DNA of 64,000 nucleotides from an uncultured Bacteroidaceae bacterium. GTDB taxonomy: Bacteria > Bacteroidota > Bacteroidia > Bacteroidales > Bacteroidaceae. Positions 51,512 to 59,301 of this stretch are shown here, piece after piece (position 1 is the stretch's first letter; every line of letters begins with the position of its first letter). The stretch is taken from assembly GCA_944320955.1 (NCBI GenBank), contig CALUJL010000002.1:62001-126000 (forward strand), in the 5' to 3' direction. Below the pieces are notes generated by a model. The model was not told the DNA's origin. It worked only from the letters and a program-made list of their open reading frames with translations, and ran no database searches. The translations under genes were made by a program, and so were the position numbers.

Positions 51512-52870
51512 ATGGAAAAAACAGCTTTGCCTTTTCTTTATGAGGCTTACATAAAAAGTTCGGGAGTGACGACGGACAGCCGCCACTGCCCGGAGGGTTC
51601 GCTCTTTTTTGCCCTGCGGGGCGAGAATTTCGACGGCAACCGTTTTGCGGCCGCGGCTCTGGAGAAGGGTTGTGCCCATGCCGTGGTGGACGACTCGGCT
51701 GTACTGCCTGTGGGCGAGGGCCGGGGGCGCTACCTGCTGGTGGACGATGTCTTGCAGGCTCTGCAGCAGCTGGCGCGCCACCACCGCAGGCAACTGAAGA
51801 CGCCGATGCTGGCCATTACGGGCACGAACGGGAAGACTACGACGAAGGAGCTGACCGCGGCTGTCCTCTCGCGCCGCTATAAGGTGCTCTATACGGAGGG
51901 GAACCTGAACAACCAGATAGGCGTCCCGCTCACGCTGTTGCGCCTGAAGCCGGAGCATGAGTTTGCGATTGTGGAGATGGGGGCCAGCCATCCGGGCGAC
52001 ATCCGGGAGCTGGCGGAGATGGCCGAGCCGGACTTCGGGCTGATAACCAATGTGGGTTTTGCCCACTTGCAGGGCTTCGGCTCGTTTGAAGGCGTGGTGC
52101 GCACGAAGGGCGAGCTCTACGGTTTCCTGCGCGAGCGGGGCGGGAGGGTGTTTGTCAATGCGCGCAATACGCGTCTGACCGCCATGCTGGAGGGCCTGGA
52201 GGCACAGTACTATGCGGTGACGAGCGGCACGCCTTTCCCCTTCGACAAGCCGCTTCTGGCCGAGGCGCGCATCGCGCGGTGCAATCCGTTTCTGGCCTTC
52301 AAGTGGAGGGCGGCGGGGATGTCGTTCTGGCAGTGCTGCAGTACGCGCCTGATAGGCGACTACAATCTGGACAACGCCCTGAGCGCGATAGCCGTGGGGC
52401 GCTACTTCGGGGTGGAACCGGCGGATATCACGGCCGCGCTGTCAGGCTATCTGCCCGGAAACGGACGCTCGCAGCTGAAGGAGACGCAGCGGAACCGCCT
52501 GATTCTCGACGCTTACAACGCAAACCCCACGAGCATGAAGGCCTCGCTGGGCAACTTCCGGAAGATGGACTTCCCGCGCAAGGGCGTGGTGCTGGGGGAC
52601 ATGAAGGAGCTGGGCGAGGCTTCGTTCGAGGAGCATCTGGCTGTCATGCAGCTGGTGAGCCGCTGTCGTTTCAAGGTGGTGGTCTACGTGGGGCCGGAGT
52701 TTGCGGCGGTGGCGGAGAAGTATCCCGGCCTGGCGGCAAACGCCAGGCTCTTCGGCACGGTGGAGGAGCTGAAGGCCCATCTCGGGGAGCAACCGCTGCC
52801 CGAGGGGTACACGCTGCTGATAAAAGGGTCGCACAGTATGAATCTCTCGGCCCTGGCCGATGTGCTCTGA
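51512..52870 (+). CDS. murF: UDP-N-acetylmuramoyl-tripeptide-D-alanyl-D-alanine ligase
   Basis: 452 residues; cytosolic Mur ligase that adds D-Ala-D-Ala to the UDP-MurNAc tripeptide. Motifs: substrate domain (SSGVTTDSRHCPEGSLFFAL), ATP loop GTNGKTTTKEL, GNLNNQIGVPLTLL, EMGASHPGDI, and the C-terminal domain with YNANPTSMKASL and KGSHSMNL. It fits functionally with the ddl gene at the right edge, which makes its D-Ala-D-Ala substrate. Confidence 0.96.
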   Translation: MEKTALPFLYEAYIKSSGVTTDSRHCPEGSLFFALRGENFDGNRFAAAALEKGCAHAVVDDSAVLPVGEGRGRYLLVDDVLQALQQLARHHRRQLKTPMLAITGTNGKTTTKELTAAVLSRRYKVLYTEGNLNNQIGVPLTLLRLKPEHEFAIVEMGASHPGDIRELAEMAEPDFGLITNVGFAHLQGFGSFEGVVRTKGELYGFLRERGGRVFVNARNTRLTAMLEGLEAQYYAVTSGTPFPFDKPLLAEARIARCNPFLAFKWRAAGMSFWQCCSTRLIGDYNLDNALSAIAVGRYFGVEPADITAALSGYLPGNGRSQLKETQRNRLILDAYNANPTSMKASLGNFRKMDFPRKGVVLGDMKELGEASFEEHLAVMQLVSRCRFKVVVYVGPEFAAVAEKYPGLAANARLFGTVEELKAHLGEQPLPEGYTLLIKGSHSMNLSALADVL

Positions 52871-52889
52871 GAGGCCGGGCCGGGGACGG

Positions 52890-52963
52890 AAAGAGGCAGG
52901 GCTTCCGGGAAAAAGCGGAAGCGGTTTTCGGGAAAAGTGCTGCATGTTTTCGGAAAAAGCGCC
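52890..52963. repeat. 22-bp modular repeat array, 3 to 4 units
   Basis: Cores AGGCAGGG, CGGAAGCG and TGCTGCAT, then a partial unit that runs into the ribosome-binding region of tcdA. It fills the gap between murF and tcdA. Units are not mutually complementary. Confidence 0.75.
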
Positions 52964-52974
52964 ATAGGAATCGG

Positions 52975-53721
52975 ATGGAAACGGAAGGACAGGTTATGCA
53001 GGGATGGCAGGAGCGCACGGAGCTCCTGCTGGGCCGCCGGGCTATGGAGCGCCTCGGGGCGGCGCACGTGCTGGTGTGTGGCGTGGGAGGCGTGGGGGCC
53101 TATGCGGCGGAGATGCTGGTGAGGGCCGGAGTGGGGGCGCTGACGATGGTCGATGCCGACTGCGTGCAGCTCTCCAACCTCAACCGCCAGTTGCCGGCCC
53201 TGTGCAGCACGCTGGGGAGGCCTAAGGTGGAAGTGCTGGCTTCCCGCTTGCGGGACATAAATCCGCAGGTGCGGCTTTTCCTGCGTGCGGAGTACATGAC
53301 GGCCGAGAGCGTCCCCTCCCTTCTGGACGGGGCTGTGCCGGGGCTGGATTTCGTGGTCGACGCCATCGACACGATTGCGCCCAAGTGTGCGCTCATCAGC
53401 GAGGCTTACCGGCGGAAGTTGCCCCTGGTGAGCAGCATGGGGGCGGGGGCGAAGAGCGACATCACGGCCGTCCGCTACGGGAAGCTGGGCGAGACGTTCC
53501 ACTGTGCCCTGGCGCGCGCTGTCCGTACCCGCCTGAAGCGGGAGGCGCGGGGGCTGATGAATACGCCGGTCGTCTTCAGCACGGAGCAGGCGGACGCGGG
53601 GGCCATGTTGCGCGTGGAGGAGCGGAACAAGAAGTCGACCTGCGGCACGGTCAGTTATCTGCCGGCCGTGTTCGGCTGTTATCTGGCGGCTTATGTGTTG
53701 AGGCGCCTGACGGGAAAATAA
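52975..53721 (+). CDS. tcdA: tRNA threonylcarbamoyladenosine dehydratase (TcdA-like, ThiF/E1 family)
   Basis: About 248 residues. The Rossmann ATP-binding [17 protein letters not shown], the [11 protein letters not shown] arginine-containing loop, and [13 protein letters not shown] match the E1-like TcdA/CsdL family, which cyclises t6A37 in tRNA; the C-terminal part has [16 protein letters not shown]. The open frame extends back to 52279 but there it overlaps murF in another frame; ATG at 52975 or 52996 is the real start, both preceded by purine-rich sequence. It precedes the LolD-type gene by 28 bases, a linkage I recall from other Bacteroidales. Confidence 0.92.
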   Translation: METEGQVMQGWQERTELLLGRRAMERLGAAHVLVCGVGGVGAYAAEMLVRAGVGALTMVDADCVQLSNLNRQLPALCSTLGRPKVEVLASRLRDINPQVRLFLRAEYMTAESVPSLLDGAVPGLDFVVDAIDTIAPKCALISEAYRRKLPLVSSMGAGAKSDITAVRYGKLGETFHCALARAVRTRLKREARGLMNTPVVFSTEQADAGAMLRVEERNKKSTCGTVSYLPAVFGCYLAAYVLRRLTGK

Positions 53722-53749
53722 AGACGTAACAAGGAAAAACGGAAAGAAT

Positions 53750-54439
53750 ATGATAGAATTACAAGGAATTACGAAGAGTTTCGGCTCGTTGCAGGTGTTG
53801 AAGGGAATCGACCTGAGCATCGGGCGGGGCGAGGTGGTGAGCATCGTGGGCCCCAGCGGCGCCGGAAAGACGACGCTGCTGCAGATAATGGGTACGCTCG
53901 ACCGTCCGGACAGCGGGACCATACGCATCAACGACACGGCCGTGGAGCGCATGAAGGACCGCGAACTGGCTGCCTTCCGCAACCGGGAGATAGGCTTTGT
54001 CTTCCAGTTCCACCAGCTCCTCCCGGAGTTTACGGCGGAGGAGAATGTGATGATACCGGCGCTCATAGCCGGCGAGCCGGGCCGGAAGGCGCGCGAGCGG
54101 GCAGGGGAGCTGTTGCGTTTCATGGGGCTTGCGGACCGGGCGGCACACAAGCCGCGGGAAATGTCGGGCGGAGAGTGTCAGCGGGTAGCCGTGGCGCGGG
54201 CTTTGGTGAACCATCCTTCGGTGGTTTTGGCCGATGAGCCTTCGGGTAGCCTCGACACCCGGAATAAGGAAGAGTTGCACCAATTGTTTTTCCGCCTGCG
54301 CGATGAGTTGCAACAGACGTTCGTGATTGTGACGCACGATGAGCATCTGGCCACACTGACCGACCGCACGGTCCGCATGACGGACGGCATGATCCTGCCG
54401 GAAGCGGCTGCCGATGCCGGAGAATCGGCGGGGGAGTAG
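53750..54439 (+). CDS. ABC transporter ATP-binding protein, LolD/MacB type
   Basis: 229 residues. Walker [21 protein letters not shown], signature [15 protein letters not shown], Walker [10 protein letters not shown] and switch histidine in VTHDEHLA. The sequence [21 protein letters not shown] is typical of LolD, which powers release of lipoproteins from the inner membrane. The membrane partner is not encoded nearby. Ends close to a shared bidirectional terminator with ackA. Confidence 0.92.
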   Translation: MIELQGITKSFGSLQVLKGIDLSIGRGEVVSIVGPSGAGKTTLLQIMGTLDRPDSGTIRINDTAVERMKDRELAAFRNREIGFVFQFHQLLPEFTAEENVMIPALIAGEPGRKARERAGELLRFMGLADRAAHKPREMSGGECQRVAVARALVNHPSVVLADEPSGSLDTRNKEELHQLFFRLRDELQQTFVIVTHDEHLATLTDRTVRMTDGMILPEAAADAGESAGE

Positions 54440-54474
54440 GGAAGCGGTGCTTCTCCTCCTCGGTGTTTGGGGAT

Positions 54475-54529
54475 AAAAAAAGAATCCGGTGGGCAGGGAG
54501 TTGAGTCCCTTTGCCCACCGGATTCTTTT
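54475..54529. terminator. Bidirectional terminator between lolD-type gene and ackA
   Basis: AGAATCCGGTGGGCA from 54481 pairs with TGCCCACCGGATTCT ending at 54527, with an inner GGGA/TCCC pair; A tract on the left and T tract on the right allow termination in both directions. Confidence 0.9.
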
Positions 54530-54547
54530 GGGTGGATGTACTCCGGC

Positions 54548-55753
54548 TTATTTCTTGGCCGCGAGGATTTCCATCGTGTCGGTAGCGATCATCAGTTCCT
54601 CATCGGTCGGAATCACGCAGACGGTGACGCGCGACTGGGGAGTGGAGATGATGGCTTCTTCGCCGCGCACAGTGTCGTTCTTGGCTTCGTCTATCTCTAC
54701 GCCCATGAACTCCAGCCCCTCGCAGGCAATGGAGCGGCAGTTGCTCTGGTTTTCGCCCACGCCGCCGGTGAAGAGGATTATGTCTACTCCGCCCATGGCA
54801 GCCGCGTAGGCTCCGATGTACTTGCGGATCCGGTAGAAGTACATCTCCTCGGCCAGGATGGCGCGCTCCTCTCCGGCTTCCACGCTGCTGTGGAGGTCGC
54901 GCATGTCGGACGATTTGCCGTAGATGCCCAGCACGCCGGATTTCTTGTTGAGCAGATCGTTCATGGCTGCGGCGTCCAGATTTTCTTTGCCCATGATGTA
55001 GGTGACGGCTCCTGCGTCGATGTCGCCGCTGCGCGTACCCATCATCAGGCCTTCCAGCGGGGTGAGACCCATCGAAGTGTCTACGCATTTCCCGTTGCAG
55101 ACGTCCGAAATCGAGCCGCCGTTGCCGATGTGGCAGGTAATGATCTTCTTCTCTTCCGGAGCGACGCCCAGGAACTCGCAGACGCGGCGGGAGACATAGC
55201 GGTGGCTGGTGCCGTGGAATCCGTAGCGCCGCACTCCATATTTCTCATAGAGTTCGTAAGGAACTGCATACATGTAGGCCTTTGCCGGCATGGTCTGGTG
55301 GAAAGCGGTGTCGTACACTCCCACTTGCGGCACGCCGGGCAGGGCTTTTGTCACGGCGTCGATGCCCTTCAGGTTGGCGGGGTTGTGGAGGGGGGCCAGA
55401 TCGTTGCATGCTTTGGTCATATCGATGACTTCCTGGTCGATAAGTACGGAGCTGCTGAATTTTTCACCTCCGTGTACTACGCGGTGGCCTACGGCATCGA
55501 TCTCGCTCAGGGAGGAGATAACGCCGTATTCCTTGCTGGTCAGGATGGAAAGGATAAACTCGATTCCGGCCGTGTGCTCGGCTATTTCTTTTTCGATGAT
55601 TTTCTTTTCTCCGGAAGGGAGGGTGAATTTGAGGAAAGAGTCCTTCAGGCCGATTTTTTCGATGCCTCCCTGTGCCAGGACTTGCTTGGCTGGCATTTCG
55701 AATAACTTGTACTTGATCGACGAACTGCCGCAGTTTAATACTAAAATCTTCAT
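54548..55753 (-). CDS. ackA: Acetate kinase
   Basis: 401 residues, standard length. Motifs: VLNCGSSSIKYKLFE, VGHRVVHGGEKF, DTAFHQTMP, RRYGFHGTSHRYVS, HIGNGGSISD and FTGGVGENQ. It makes ATP and acetate from acetyl phosphate, the main energy-yielding end of fermentation. It follows pta after 54 bases. Confidence 0.97.
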   Translation of the reverse strand: MKILVLNCGSSSIKYKLFEMPAKQVLAQGGIEKIGLKDSFLKFTLPSGEKKIIEKEIAEHTAGIEFILSILTSKEYGVISSLSEIDAVGHRVVHGGEKFSSSVLIDQEVIDMTKACNDLAPLHNPANLKGIDAVTKALPGVPQVGVYDTAFHQTMPAKAYMYAVPYELYEKYGVRRYGFHGTSHRYVSRRVCEFLGVAPEEKKIITCHIGNGGSISDVCNGKCVDTSMGLTPLEGLMMGTRSGDIDAGAVTYIMGKENLDAAAMNDLLNKKSGVLGIYGKSSDMRDLHSSVEAGEERAILAEEMYFYRIRKYIGAYAAAMGGVDIILFTGGVGENQSNCRSIACEGLEFMGVEIDEAKNDTVRGEEAIISTPQSRVTVCVIPTDEELMIATDTMEILAAKK

Positions 55754-55807
55754 GGGTTTTCGGATTTAATTGTGGCTGATTTTAAGAAATGTGTCCCGTC
55801 TTTGCTG

Positions 55808-56821
55808 CTATGCCTCTTTGGCTGCGATGGCTTGGTTGGCCGTAATTGCAATCATGGCATACACGTCGTCGACCGAGCATCCGCGGGAAAGGTCGTTTAC
55901 CGGACGGGCAATTCCCTGGAGGATCGGGCCGATGGCTTCTGCCCCGCCTAATCTCTGCACGAGTTTATAGCCGATGTTTCCCACTTCGAGGTTGGGGAAG
56001 ATGAGTGTATCCGCATGTCCTGCGATTTTCGAGCCGGGCGCTTTGCTGGAACCTACGGAGGGGACCAATGCGGCATCTGCCTGCAATTCTCCGTCTATCT
56101 CAAGAGTCGGGTCAATCGTGCGTGCTTTGCTCAAAGCGGCCACCACTTTGTCCACAACCTCGTGCTGCGCCGAGCCTTTTGTGGAGAAGCTGAGCATGGC
56201 GACCTTCGGGTCTTCGAATCCGGCCACTGCACGGGCGGTGCGGGCGGTGCAGACGGCTATTTGTGCGAGCTGGTCGGCATCGGGAACCGGTGTTACGGCC
56301 ACGTCGCCTACCACTATGATTCCGTTTCGCCCGTACTCCGGATATTTGGTAAGCAGCACCAGCGCTCCGGAAACGCAGGTAATGCCCGGCGCGGTTTTTA
56401 TAATCTGCAGGGCGGGGCGCAGCACATTTCCTGTCGTATTGCGTGCACCCGCCAGTTGCCCGTCGGCATCGCCGTTTTTAATCATGAGGCATCCGTAGTA
56501 GAGCGGATCCAGGACTTTTTCGCGTGCCTGCTCCAGAGTGAGTCCTTTTTTCTTGCGCAGTTCGTACAGCAACTGGGCGTACTCTTCTTTTTGCAGGCTT
56601 TCGGCCGGGTCGATGATTGTAGCTTTCTCAATGTGCTTGAGGCCCAATTTTTCGGCCACGGCCATGATTTCGTCTTTTTTCCCGAGGAGTGTCAGGTCGG
56701 CCACTCCCTCCGCCAATATGCGGTCGGCAGCGGTCAGGGTGCGTTCCTCCGTGCCTTCGGGGAGAACGATGCGCTGAGGTTTCTTTTTAGCCCTCGCAAC
56801 TAATTCGCTTACAAAGCTCAT
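55808..56821 (-). CDS. pta: Phosphate acetyltransferase
   Basis: 337 residues, the short Pta form without the N-terminal regulatory domain of E. coli Pta. Motifs: RIVLPEGTEERTL, GCLMIKNGDADGQLAGA, SFSTKGSAQHE, GELQADAAL and FPNLEVGNIGYKLVQRLGGAEAIGP. Converts acetyl-CoA and phosphate to acetyl phosphate. First gene of the pta-ackA operon, with a TACTTTTG element at 56883-56890. Confidence 0.97.
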   Translation of the reverse strand: MSFVSELVARAKKKPQRIVLPEGTEERTLTAADRILAEGVADLTLLGKKDEIMAVAEKLGLKHIEKATIIDPAESLQKEEYAQLLYELRKKKGLTLEQAREKVLDPLYYGCLMIKNGDADGQLAGARNTTGNVLRPALQIIKTAPGITCVSGALVLLTKYPEYGRNGIIVVGDVAVTPVPDADQLAQIAVCTARTARAVAGFEDPKVAMLSFSTKGSAQHEVVDKVVAALSKARTIDPTLEIDGELQADAALVPSVGSSKAPGSKIAGHADTLIFPNLEVGNIGYKLVQRLGGAEAIGPILQGIARPVNDLSRGCSVDDVYAMIAITANQAIAAKEA

Positions 56822-56882
56822 AATAGAAAAATAAGGTTTGAAATATTTTGATTGTTTAATTCTTGTCGGTTGTCACACCCCA

Positions 56883-56890
56883 CAAAAGTA
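56883..56890 (-). promoter_or_regulatory. -7 promoter element of pta-ackA
   Basis: Minus-strand TACTTTTG, exact TAnnTTTG, 62 bases before the pta ATG. Confidence 0.55.
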
Positions 56891-56987
56891 CAAAGAATGT
56901 ATCGCAAAACGAATTCTTTCTCCTGCTTTTTTGATTAAATTATTTGAAAGCGTCCGGCCAATGCGCCGTTTGCCTGTGGAAAAGAGT

Positions 56988-56995
56988 TATTTTTG
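56988..56995 (+). promoter_or_regulatory. -7 promoter element of the DUF2156 gene
   Basis: TATTTTTG, exact TAnnTTTG, with a TTTG at 56969-56972 (15 bases upstream, shorter than the usual spacing). The ATG at 57017 follows 21 bases later; the earlier in-frame start at 56993 lies on the element and is not used. Confidence 0.55.
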
Positions 56996-57016
56996 CGACA
57001 TCAAGTTGGTTATTTT

Positions 57017-57913
57017 ATGGAATTTAGAGATATAGCCCCTTCGGAGAAGGACTTCATCGTTCCCCTCATCATGCCTACCGGGCGGCGCAACTGCGACCTC
57101 TCGTGGAGCAATCTGTGCAGTTGGCGTTTTCTGTACGATACGGCTTATTCCGTGATGGACGGCAACACTGTCCTGTTCCGCTTCCGCCTGGACGGCGAGA
57201 CGGTCTATCTCATGCCGGCCGGTACCGGCGATTTGCGGAAAGCGCTGGAGGCTATCCGGGACGACAGCCGCCGGAACTTCGGGCGCCCGCTGGCCGTCTA
57301 TGGCGTTTGCCGCGAGCATTTGCCGCTTTTTGAGGATTTTTTGCCCGGTTGTTGGGAGGTCCGTGCCGACCGCGATGCGGCCGATTACCTCTACCTGCGC
57401 ACTTCTCTCTGCACGTTGAGCGGGAAAGCGCTCCAGCCCAAGCGTAATCATATAAATAAGTTCCTCCGCAATTATCCCGACTGGGAGTATTCGCCGATTG
57501 CTGCCGGCAACATAGCCGAATGCCTGGAGATGGAGCGGACGTGGTGCCTGGCCAACGATTGCGACCGGCAGGAGGGCCTGGGGCAGGAGCGCCGGGCTGT
57601 GATCTATGCTTTGCATCATTTTTCCGAATTGGGCTTGTCCGGCGGGTTGCTGCGGGCGGGCGGCCGTGCAGTGGCCTTTACTTTCGGAATGCCGATCAAC
57701 CACGACACTTTCGGCCTCCATGCGGAAAAGGCCGACAGCACCGTGGAGGGGGCCTACGCCATGATAAACCGGGAATTTGCGCGTCGCATACCGGAGCGGT
57801 TTGTCTATGTCAACCGCGAAGAAGACCTTGGCCTGGAGGGGCTGCGGAAGGCCAAACTCTCGTATCACCCCGCCTTGTTGCTGGAGAAATATACCGTGCG
57901 TGAGAAAATTTGA
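57017..57913 (+). CDS. DUF2156 domain protein (aminoacyl-/acyl-transferase fold)
   Basis: 298 residues, no membrane part. DUF2156 has a GNAT-like fold and occurs in phosphatidylglycerol lysyltransferases; here only the soluble domain is present: DLSWSNLCSWRFLYDTAYSV, the GKALQPKRNHINKFLRNYPDWEY basic motif, and PINHDTFGLHAEKADSTVEGAY. Substrate unknown. The acetyltransferase gene follows after 17 bases, forming a conserved-looking pair. Confidence 0.85.
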   Translation: MEFRDIAPSEKDFIVPLIMPTGRRNCDLSWSNLCSWRFLYDTAYSVMDGNTVLFRFRLDGETVYLMPAGTGDLRKALEAIRDDSRRNFGRPLAVYGVCREHLPLFEDFLPGCWEVRADRDAADYLYLRTSLCTLSGKALQPKRNHINKFLRNYPDWEYSPIAAGNIAECLEMERTWCLANDCDRQEGLGQERRAVIYALHHFSELGLSGGLLRAGGRAVAFTFGMPINHDTFGLHAEKADSTVEGAYAMINREFARRIPERFVYVNREEDLGLEGLRKAKLSYHPALLLEKYTVREKI

Positions 57914-57930
57914 ATCCCTTATTTTGACTT

Positions 57931-59193
57931 ATGAGTGAAGACGAAATCCAACTGAGACACCTCTATCATCTTTGTTTCGGGGACGACCCGGCTTTCGAAG
58001 ATGCTTATTTCCGCCGTATCTATTCCCGCCGCCATTCTACGGTCATCAGGCGGAACGGCCAGATTGTGAGCGGCCTCTTGTTTGCCGAATGCGGGGTGAA
58101 CGTAGAAAACGGGCAAGACTATGACGTCGGTGCGGTCTACCTGAGCGGGGTCTGCACCCATCCTTCCTTCCGGGGGCAGGGGCTGGCCGGCGAGCTCATC
58201 TGGCGCACGCTGAAAAAGCGCTACCGGGAGGAGGACGGATATGCCGTGCTCATTCCGGCCGACGAAGGGCTGGCCGCGTATTATGCCCGCCTGGGCTTTG
58301 TGCGGTGTTTCGACTATATAGAAGAGACCTACCGCCCCTCGGCCGAGGAATTGGCCCTTCCGGACCTGCTGGCCGGCGCCTGCTCGGAAGAGGGCCTGAC
58401 TTTTGCCGACGTGAACGACTATTTCTACGAAGCTCTCCCCCCCGGGCCTCTGGTCTATTACCACGCGTCGCCTCCCGGCCTCCCCTCCAGCCTGTACTAT
58501 ACCGATATGCGCATGCTGACGCGCGGCTATCTTTTTGGCGACGATGAGCTGCACAATCTGCGCATCGACGATGTCCACCTCTATGGGGGCGGCATCTGGA
58601 AGATAGCCACGCAGGAGCAGGAAATCGTGGCCGAGGCCATTGTCTATCCCCGCGAGGGGCATCTGCTCGTCACCTCGCTGGTGTGCGACAATGTACGCTG
58701 CCGTATGCACATGCTCTCCCTGCTGGCCGCGCACTACCGCCTCCCGGAAATCCGGATCGTGCGCCCCCCGCGCCTTTTTACGCCTCTCAACGGCACGCCC
58801 CTGGGGCTGGAAGGCGAACTGGCCGAAGGGCAGACCGACGGGATAGCCACTCCGCTGGTCCCGCGGCGGGGGCATTCGGCCTACAGCCCCGTGCGCCCGT
58901 TGGGCATGGCCCGTCTCATTTCGGTCGACGTAGTGGCCGCCACCGTGGCCGAAGCCTATCCGGAGATTGAAACCTCCTTCTCCCTTGCCGACCCCCTGCT
59001 GCCGGAGAACAGCGGGACCTATACGTTCCGGGGCGACGGGACTGTCTACTTCAGCAAGCGGGGCAAGGCTCCCAAAGTCACCGTAGAAGAACTGACGCAG
59101 GCGCTGATAGGTTATCATCCCTCGGCTCTGCCCGAAGCCTTGCGCTGTTTCCCCACGGGGATTCCCTACATGCACACGATGCTGAACAAATAA
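57931..59193 (+). CDS. GNAT acetyltransferase, Eis-like
   Basis: 420 residues. N-terminal GNAT domain with acetyl-CoA loop VCTHPSFRGQGLAGELI, second GNAT-like domain, and a C-terminal part with SFSLADPLLPENSGTYTF, resembling the sterol-carrier-like end of Eis proteins. Eis enzymes acetylate amino groups on antibiotics or proteins; the natural substrate here is unknown. Second gene of the pair with DUF2156. Confidence 0.85.
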   Translation: MSEDEIQLRHLYHLCFGDDPAFEDAYFRRIYSRRHSTVIRRNGQIVSGLLFAECGVNVENGQDYDVGAVYLSGVCTHPSFRGQGLAGELIWRTLKKRYREEDGYAVLIPADEGLAAYYARLGFVRCFDYIEETYRPSAEELALPDLLAGACSEEGLTFADVNDYFYEALPPGPLVYYHASPPGLPSSLYYTDMRMLTRGYLFGDDELHNLRIDDVHLYGGGIWKIATQEQEIVAEAIVYPREGHLLVTSLVCDNVRCRMHMLSLLAAHYRLPEIRIVRPPRLFTPLNGTPLGLEGELAEGQTDGIATPLVPRRGHSAYSPVRPLGMARLISVDVVAATVAEAYPEIETSFSLADPLLPENSGTYTFRGDGTVYFSKRGKAPKVTVEELTQALIGYHPSALPEALRCFPTGIPYMHTMLNK

Positions 59194-59227
59194 CCGGCCT
59201 TTTCTTGCCTGTCCGGCAGAGGAATGT

Positions 59228-59235
59228 TATTTTTG
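59228..59235 (+). promoter_or_regulatory. -7 promoter element of the DUF6055 gene
   Basis: TATTTTTG, exact TAnnTTTG; leader about 60 bases. A GCC-TGTCC-GGC mini-hairpin also found in the candidate small transcript lies just upstream (59206-59219). Confidence 0.5.
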
Positions 59236-59301
59236 CCGTGCGGGAAATACCTGGCACTATACCTGAACGCGTAAAACAAACCATCAAAAAAACAAAAAAG
59301 C

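Noticed and set aside
52279..52974. Long N-terminal extension of tcdA overlapping murF
   Set aside because: This part is murF in another frame; the TcdA family begins at about 52975-52996.
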